Positions 59,908 to 64,000 of a stretch of DNA of 64,000 bases are shown here, piece after piece. Source of the DNA: JBDWFY01 sp965275915 (lineage in GTDB: Bacteria > Pseudomonadota > Alphaproteobacteria > Rhizobiales > Stappiaceae); assembly GCA_965275915.1 (NCBI GenBank), contig CBDHYI010000003.1, forward strand, positions 248,001 to 312,000, read 5' to 3'. Both the position numbers and the translations under genes were made by a program. The notes under the pieces were generated by a model that saw only the letters and a program-made list of their open reading frames with translations, did not search any database and was not told the DNA's origin. The stretch's first letter is position 1; the number at the start of each line of letters is the position of its first letter.

Positions 59908-62900
59908 ATGGCGATTTATCATCTATCGGTGCAGATCATCGGAAAGGCGGGCGGTCGCAGTGCGGTTGCGGCAGCCGCCTATCGGCATTGTGCGAAAATG
60001 AGCCGCGACGAGACGGGTGAGGAGATTGATTACAGTCGCAAGGCAGGCAATGCGCACAGCGAGTTTGCGCTGCCGGCGGACGCACCGGGCTGGATTGCGA
60101 AGTTTGCGAGCGGCCACAGCGTCGAGGAAACGAGTGCCTACTTTTGGAACGCGGTCGAGGCCAATGAGAAGCGCCATGACGCGCAGCTGGCGCGGGAGAT
60201 TGTGCTGGCGCTGCCGCTCGAACTGACGGTCGAGCAGAATATCGAGCTGGTGCGGGATTTCGTTTCGCTTGAGTTGACGGGGAGGGGGATCGTGGCCGAT
60301 TGGGCCTATCACGACATGCCCGGTAATCCGCATTTACACATCATGACGACCTTGCGTCCGCTGACTGAAACAGGGTTCGGACCAAAGCGTGTTCCCATAG
60401 TCGGCGAGGACGGTAAGCCTCTTCGCAACAAAAAAGGGAAGATCCGTTACGAGCCATTTGCAGGTGGGCCGGAGCGGCTGCGGGACATGCGCAAGTCCTG
60501 GGCGGAGATCCACAACTCACATCTTGCCAAACACGGATACGAGGTGCGGATCGACCATCGGTCATTCGAGGCGATGGGGATCGACGCAGTTCCGACGACG
60601 CATCGGGGGCCTGCGGCTGACAATATTGACGAACGCGGCGAGGTGTCGGAACGGATGGAAACGGCGCAGGATGCTGCGCGAGCTAACTATCAGAGATATG
60701 CAGCAGACCCTTCGTTGGTCCTGAAGAAGATCACGGTGCAGAAGGCTGTGTTCACGCGTCACGACATTGCCCGGGAGATCAACAAGACGAAGTGCAGCGC
60801 GGAAGAGTTTCGTGCGCTCTATTATCGTGTCGGAGCTTGTGACGAGCTGGCCGCCGTTGCGGCGCCGGGCTTTGATCCGTTTACCGGTGAAGAGAGTTCC
60901 GAGGCGCTTTACTCAACACGCACCGTGGTGCAGCTCGAGCATGAGATGCTTCTCAACATCGAGGCGTTGAAGGAATCTTCCTTCCAATCGTTGAGCGACA
61001 AACATCTTGCCGCGGCCTATGAACGGTTCGAGAAGGAGCGCGGCTTTGCGCTCAACGACGAGCAGAAGAATGTCGTTCGTCACCTGACGCGCGACAATGC
61101 CTGTGCGGTTGTGGTCGGGTATGCGGGCGCCGGTAAATCCACAACAATGGATGCCTTGCGCGTTGCCTTCGACCGCAAACAGGTCCGGGTGATCGGCGGC
61201 GCGCTCGCTGGAATCGCATCGGACAATTTGCGGGAAGAAGCCGGAATTGCGAGCCGGACGCTGGCGTCCTGGGAGTACCAATGGAACCAGGGCCGGATGC
61301 TTCCGGACAGCAGTACAGTCTTTGTCATGGATGAGGCCGGCATGGTTTCATCCGATCAGATGGGGCGCATTACACGGGTTCTTCGTGAGCATGGTGCGAA
61401 GATGATTGTGCTTGGCGACGCCAAGCAGCTGCAGCCGATCCGGGCCGGTGCCGCGTTCCGGGCGTTCGCCGATGTCGCAGGCTATGTCGAGCTCAACAAT
61501 GTTGTGCGCCAGACCGAGGGCTGGATGCGGGAGGCATCCATCAAGTTCGGGCGCGGGGAGAATGAAGCGGCTGTTGATGCCTATCTTTCTCGCGATCGTG
61601 TCAGTTGGGCCGTCGATGAACACAGGGCTAGGTCGCAGTTGATCGATGATTGGGTTGGTTATCATCAGGCCGGCTCGGATGTGGTCATCATGGCGCATCG
61701 GAACAAAGACGTCATCGCGCTGAACCACCAGGCGCGTGCCGCGTTGAAGACGGACGGTGCCCTTCAGGACGAAACGTCATTCAGCACAGCGCGCGGCGAA
61801 CGAATGTTTGCTGTGGGCGACACGGTGTTGTTCCTGCAGAACGAGCGCAGTCTGGATGTCTTCAACGGGTCAACCGGCACAGTGACGGAGGCCGCCAGAA
61901 ACCGTCTTACGGTTCTGGTCGAAGGACATGATGAACCAGTCGTGGTGCGCGCCAACGAATACAATCACATTGACTACGGTTATGCGCGAACGATCCACAA
62001 GGAGCAGGGGTGCACCGTCGACAGGTCCTTCGTTTATGCGTCGCAGACCATGGATGCGCAATTGTCCTATGTCGCCTTGACGCGGCATCGGGAGGACGTT
62101 CAGGTCTATGCGGCGCGCAATGTGTTCAAGGACAATCGGCGGCTCAAGCAGGCCATGAGCAGAGATCGTCTCAAGGATACGACCGTCCTGCATCGCGGCA
62201 CTGAGGATTATCAGGATACCATTCGCGGGTTTGCCGAGCGGCGCGGGTTTCCGACAACGGAATCGATCAGGGAATTTGTCGTTGCCAATGTCCAGAACAT
62301 GCGCGAGCGGTTCAATCGGGTCAGTACGGCTTTCGCCAGGATCCGTGCACCCAGGCGGTTCGATCCGGGTCACTCGAAGGATCGCGGAATGGACACCGGT
62401 CCAGTCCGGACGCCGGCCGTCCAGCCGGAGGCGGTCAGGGTTCCGGACATATCGGAAGGCCTCGCCCATTCGCTCAACCGGCTCGCTCACAATGCCAAGC
62501 CGATTGTGGTGGGTGCTGTTCGCCGGCGTGGCTTCGTTCGTTCGGCTGACTACGAGCTGCACCTTGCGAGCAGCGGGCCCGAACTCCAATCGTTCAACGA
62601 GACGATCAGAGGCGTTCTGCCGGCGTCGCAGATCATCGCCCATGGCCTTGAGCGGCCGGATACGGATGACAAGCTGCTGCGGCCTTTGTCCGACGACTGG
62701 AAAGACTTCATGGTCGAGAACTGGCCGCAGGTGTTCGCAGCGCAGCGGGCTGAGAGGGACCATTCCATGATTGAGGAACTGAAAGAGCGCGTTGCCGAGC
62801 AGAAGATCGAGAATTGGTATGAAAGCCATCTGCAACAGACCAGGGAGCGTTTCGTGCCGGAGAAGCCATTGATCCCGGCTGCGGAGATCGATCCGGTTCC

Positions 62901-63639
62901 GACGGCCGCAGAAATTCGCGCGGCTGTCTTCGACGATGCGAATATGCGACAAACCCGGGCGGTCGCCCGTGACGTCATCGGGCAGGTCTATGGGTCGAAC
63001 TCCGAGGCATTGGAGGCCATTTCCAAGCGCTATCTTGACACGGGTGACAAGGCATCGGTCCTCGCTGACGTGAAAGCGAACCCGGAAGTGTTCGGTGATG
63101 TACGGGGCAGTGTCCGGCTCGGGTTCGCCAACGCCGAGCGCAAGGAGGCCCTTTCCCATATTGGGACGCTGGAGTATGTCGTCGGCAATTATCTCAATCA
63201 GGCTGAACGGCTGGCGCCCAAGATTGAAGCCAGGATCGTGGAACACAGGTCCGTTCTGAGAGAACCGGTTCCGGACCTGTCGCCGGCGGCAGAACGGTTC
63301 GTCGAAAGGGCCGTCCAGATCGGTCGGATGGACGCCGGGCCCGACAAGTATGCCGCCCTGGACAGTCTTCTGGAAGACAAGGCCTCCGTGAAGGAAGTGC
63401 AGCGGCTGCAGGATGCGTTAACCGCTCGGTACGGTCTCGGCGAGCGTGCTTTTGCGCGGGGCATGAAGGACGACGATGGTCTGCGAAAACTGCCGGAAGC
63501 CGATCGCAGCCGAATACAGGAGAAGGCAGCGCTCGTTATGGGGTCCTGGACACGCATTGTCGATACCGTGCAGGACAGGCGCCGGATTGAGCAGAACCTG
63601 GAGCGTGGCAAAGACCAATACAAGGGTTATGAACGATAG
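59908..63639 (+). CDS. traA: TraA conjugative relaxase-helicase, MobQ type
   Basis: A 1243-residue relaxase. The N-terminal domain starts MAIYHLSVQIIGKAGGRSAVAAAAYR, typical of MobA/TraA, and has the catalytic-metal motif HxH (NPHLHIM, about 141-146). The central superfamily-1 helicase has Walker A (GYAGAGKST, about 404-412), DEAG box (VMDEAGMVSS, about 473-482) and QLQPI, and later GSTGTVTE and the motif HKEQGCTVDRSFVYAS. The C-terminal 400 residues are poorly conserved. It nicks oriT upstream, stays covalently bound to DNA and unwinds it. Divergent from traC. Confidence 0.95.
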   Translation: MAIYHLSVQIIGKAGGRSAVAAAAYRHCAKMSRDETGEEIDYSRKAGNAHSEFALPADAPGWIAKFASGHSVEETSAYFWNAVEANEKRHDAQLAREIVLALPLELTVEQNIELVRDFVSLELTGRGIVADWAYHDMPGNPHLHIMTTLRPLTETGFGPKRVPIVGEDGKPLRNKKGKIRYEPFAGGPERLRDMRKSWAEIHNSHLAKHGYEVRIDHRSFEAMGIDAVPTTHRGPAADNIDERGEVSERMETAQDAARANYQRYAADPSLVLKKITVQKAVFTRHDIAREINKTKCSAEEFRALYYRVGACDELAAVAAPGFDPFTGEESSEALYSTRTVVQLEHEMLLNIEALKESSFQSLSDKHLAAAYERFEKERGFALNDEQKNVVRHLTRDNACAVVVGYAGAGKSTTMDALRVAFDRKQVRVIGGALAGIASDNLREEAGIASRTLASWEYQWNQGRMLPDSSTVFVMDEAGMVSSDQMGRITRVLREHGAKMIVLGDAKQLQPIRAGAAFRAFADVAGYVELNNVVRQTEGWMREASIKFGRGENEAAVDAYLSRDRVSWAVDEHRARSQLIDDWVGYHQAGSDVVIMAHRNKDVIALNHQARAALKTDGALQDETSFSTARGERMFAVGDTVLFLQNERSLDVFNGSTGTVTEAARNRLTVLVEGHDEPVVVRANEYNHIDYGYARTIHKEQGCTVDRSFVYASQTMDAQLSYVALTRHREDVQVYAARNVFKDNRRLKQAMSRDRLKDTTVLHRGTEDYQDTIRGFAERRGFPTTESIREFVVANVQNMRERFNRVSTAFARIRAPRRFDPGHSKDRGMDTGPVRTPAVQPEAVRVPDISEGLAHSLNRLAHNAKPIVVGAVRRRGFVRSADYELHLASSGPELQSFNETIRGVLPASQIIAHGLERPDTDDKLLRPLSDDWKDFMVENWPQVFAAQRAERDHSMIEELKERVAEQKIENWYESHLQQTRERFVPEKPLIPAAEIDPVPTAAEIRAAVFDDANMRQTRAVARDVIGQVYGSNSEALEAISKRYLDTGDKASVLADVKANPEVFGDVRGSVRLGFANAERKEALSHIGTLEYVVGNYLNQAERLAPKIEARIVEHRSVLREPVPDLSPAAERFVERAVQIGRMDAGPDKYAALDSLLEDKASVKEVQRLQDALTARYGLGERAFARGMKDDDGLRKLPEADRSRIQEKAALVMGSWTRIVDTVQDRRRIEQNLERGKDQYKGYER

Positions 63640-63692
63640 CGCTGTTCTTCAGTACGCGTGTTCATGCCGGTGTCATGCATATATGTCGAATG

Positions 63693-64000
63693 TCATGATT
63701 GGGTTCGCTTCATGAATTCATCGAATAGCGGCACTGTAAACGCGGCGAGGCCGTATCGGGGACTGTAAATCATGCCGTTGTTGATGAGGGCGTCACGGGT
63801 CGGCCCGAGCTGTGAAGAACTCTTTCCCATCGCCTTGGCAATCTCGCCTGAGCGGTGTGGGCCCGGGCCAAGACCGGCCATGGCCATCAGATAGGCTTTT
63901 TGGGGTTCGGACAGGCGCTCATAACGTGATCGAAAGAAATTCTGATCAAGACGGCGTATGGCTGACTTGCTGGCAGCGTCAATATGGGAACGATCAATAG
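63693..64000 (-). CDS. C-terminal end of an ATP-binding protein, cut by window edge
   Basis: The minus-strand frame is open to the window edge (at least 100 residues). It contains the tail pattern of a family of mobile-element-linked ATP-binding proteins: RLSEPQKAYLMAMAGLGPG (helix), RSGEIAKAMGKSSSQLGPTRDAL (winged helix-like) and GMIYSPRYGLAAFTVPLFDEFM. The final segment Thr-Val-Pro-Leu-Phe-Asp-Glu-Phe-Met is familiar from these AAA-type proteins. The ATPase part lies outside the window, so the family is inferred. Confidence 0.75.
   Translation of the reverse strand, partial: IDRSHIDAASKSAIRRLDQNFFRSRYERLSEPQKAYLMAMAGLGPGPHRSGEIAKAMGKSSSQLGPTRDALINNGMIYSPRYGLAAFTVPLFDEFMKRTQS

Noticed and set aside
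61870..63246. 458-codon frame antisense to traA
   Set aside because: Shadow of the relaxase gene; no motifs.

Overview
The window looks like 64 kb of an alphaproteobacterial replicon carrying a conjugative element, either a plasmid or an integrative conjugative element. Evidence for this: a Ti/RSF1010-type (MobQ) TraA relaxase with traC and traD and a recognisable oriT, a TraG/VirD4-like coupling protein, a ParB-like protein, ArdC, DUF736, DUF3768, DUF2493, a toprim primase and a methyltransferase/strawberry-notch helicase fusion, all of types common on Hyphomicrobiales and Rhodobacterales mobile DNA. No rRNA, tRNA, CRISPR array or obvious rep gene was seen. The genus cannot be fixed from the sequence.

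Left arm (1-17.5 kb): a pair of half-size DMT-type membrane proteins, then a compact accessory locus. On the minus strand it has a class I ribonucleotide reductase (nrdA, nrdB) and a CDA-fold deaminase. On the plus strand, running the other way from a shared AT-rich promoter region, it has a nucleotidyltransferase-like protein, a histidine phosphatase, a GT4 glycosyltransferase and a glycerophosphodiester phosphodiesterase. A P450-like protein and a MOSC protein follow on the minus strand. NrdB has Phe where the radical Tyr normally sits, which places it in class Ic, and the promoter region carries two NrdR-box-like sites 31 bp apart. A luxR-luxI pair with repeated palindromic operator candidates and a small gene behind luxI lies next to the locus. 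Together these suggest a nucleotide-centred metabolic or biosynthetic locus, possibly under quorum control. Its product is unknown.

Middle (17.8-33.7 kb): a one-directional run of mobile-element maintenance genes (ParB-like, small conserved proteins, DUF3768, ArdC, a GHKL ATPase, a frameshifted PAPS-reductase-like gene, the methyltransferase/helicase fusion, toprim primase, DUF2493, a secreted nuclease). The gaps between them repeatedly carry terminator-like hairpins or structured leaders. The 33.8-41.7 kb stretch encodes a giant 2651-residue calcium-binding repeat/RTX protein on the minus strand, followed by an AT-rich group of small secreted or membrane proteins of unknown function (41.8-46.4 kb).

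Right arm (46.7-64 kb): a 285-bp direct repeat and an internally deleted copy of the DUF2493 gene mark past recombination. Then come an SSB-like protein, DUF736, a winged-helix protein, a Fic protein and a possible HEPN protein, the coupling protein with one traC copy, a cargo patch with an orphan LuxR-type regulator and an IS5-family insertion, and finally traD-traC-oriT-traA. The window ends inside a gene whose C-terminus resembles an ATP-binding protein.
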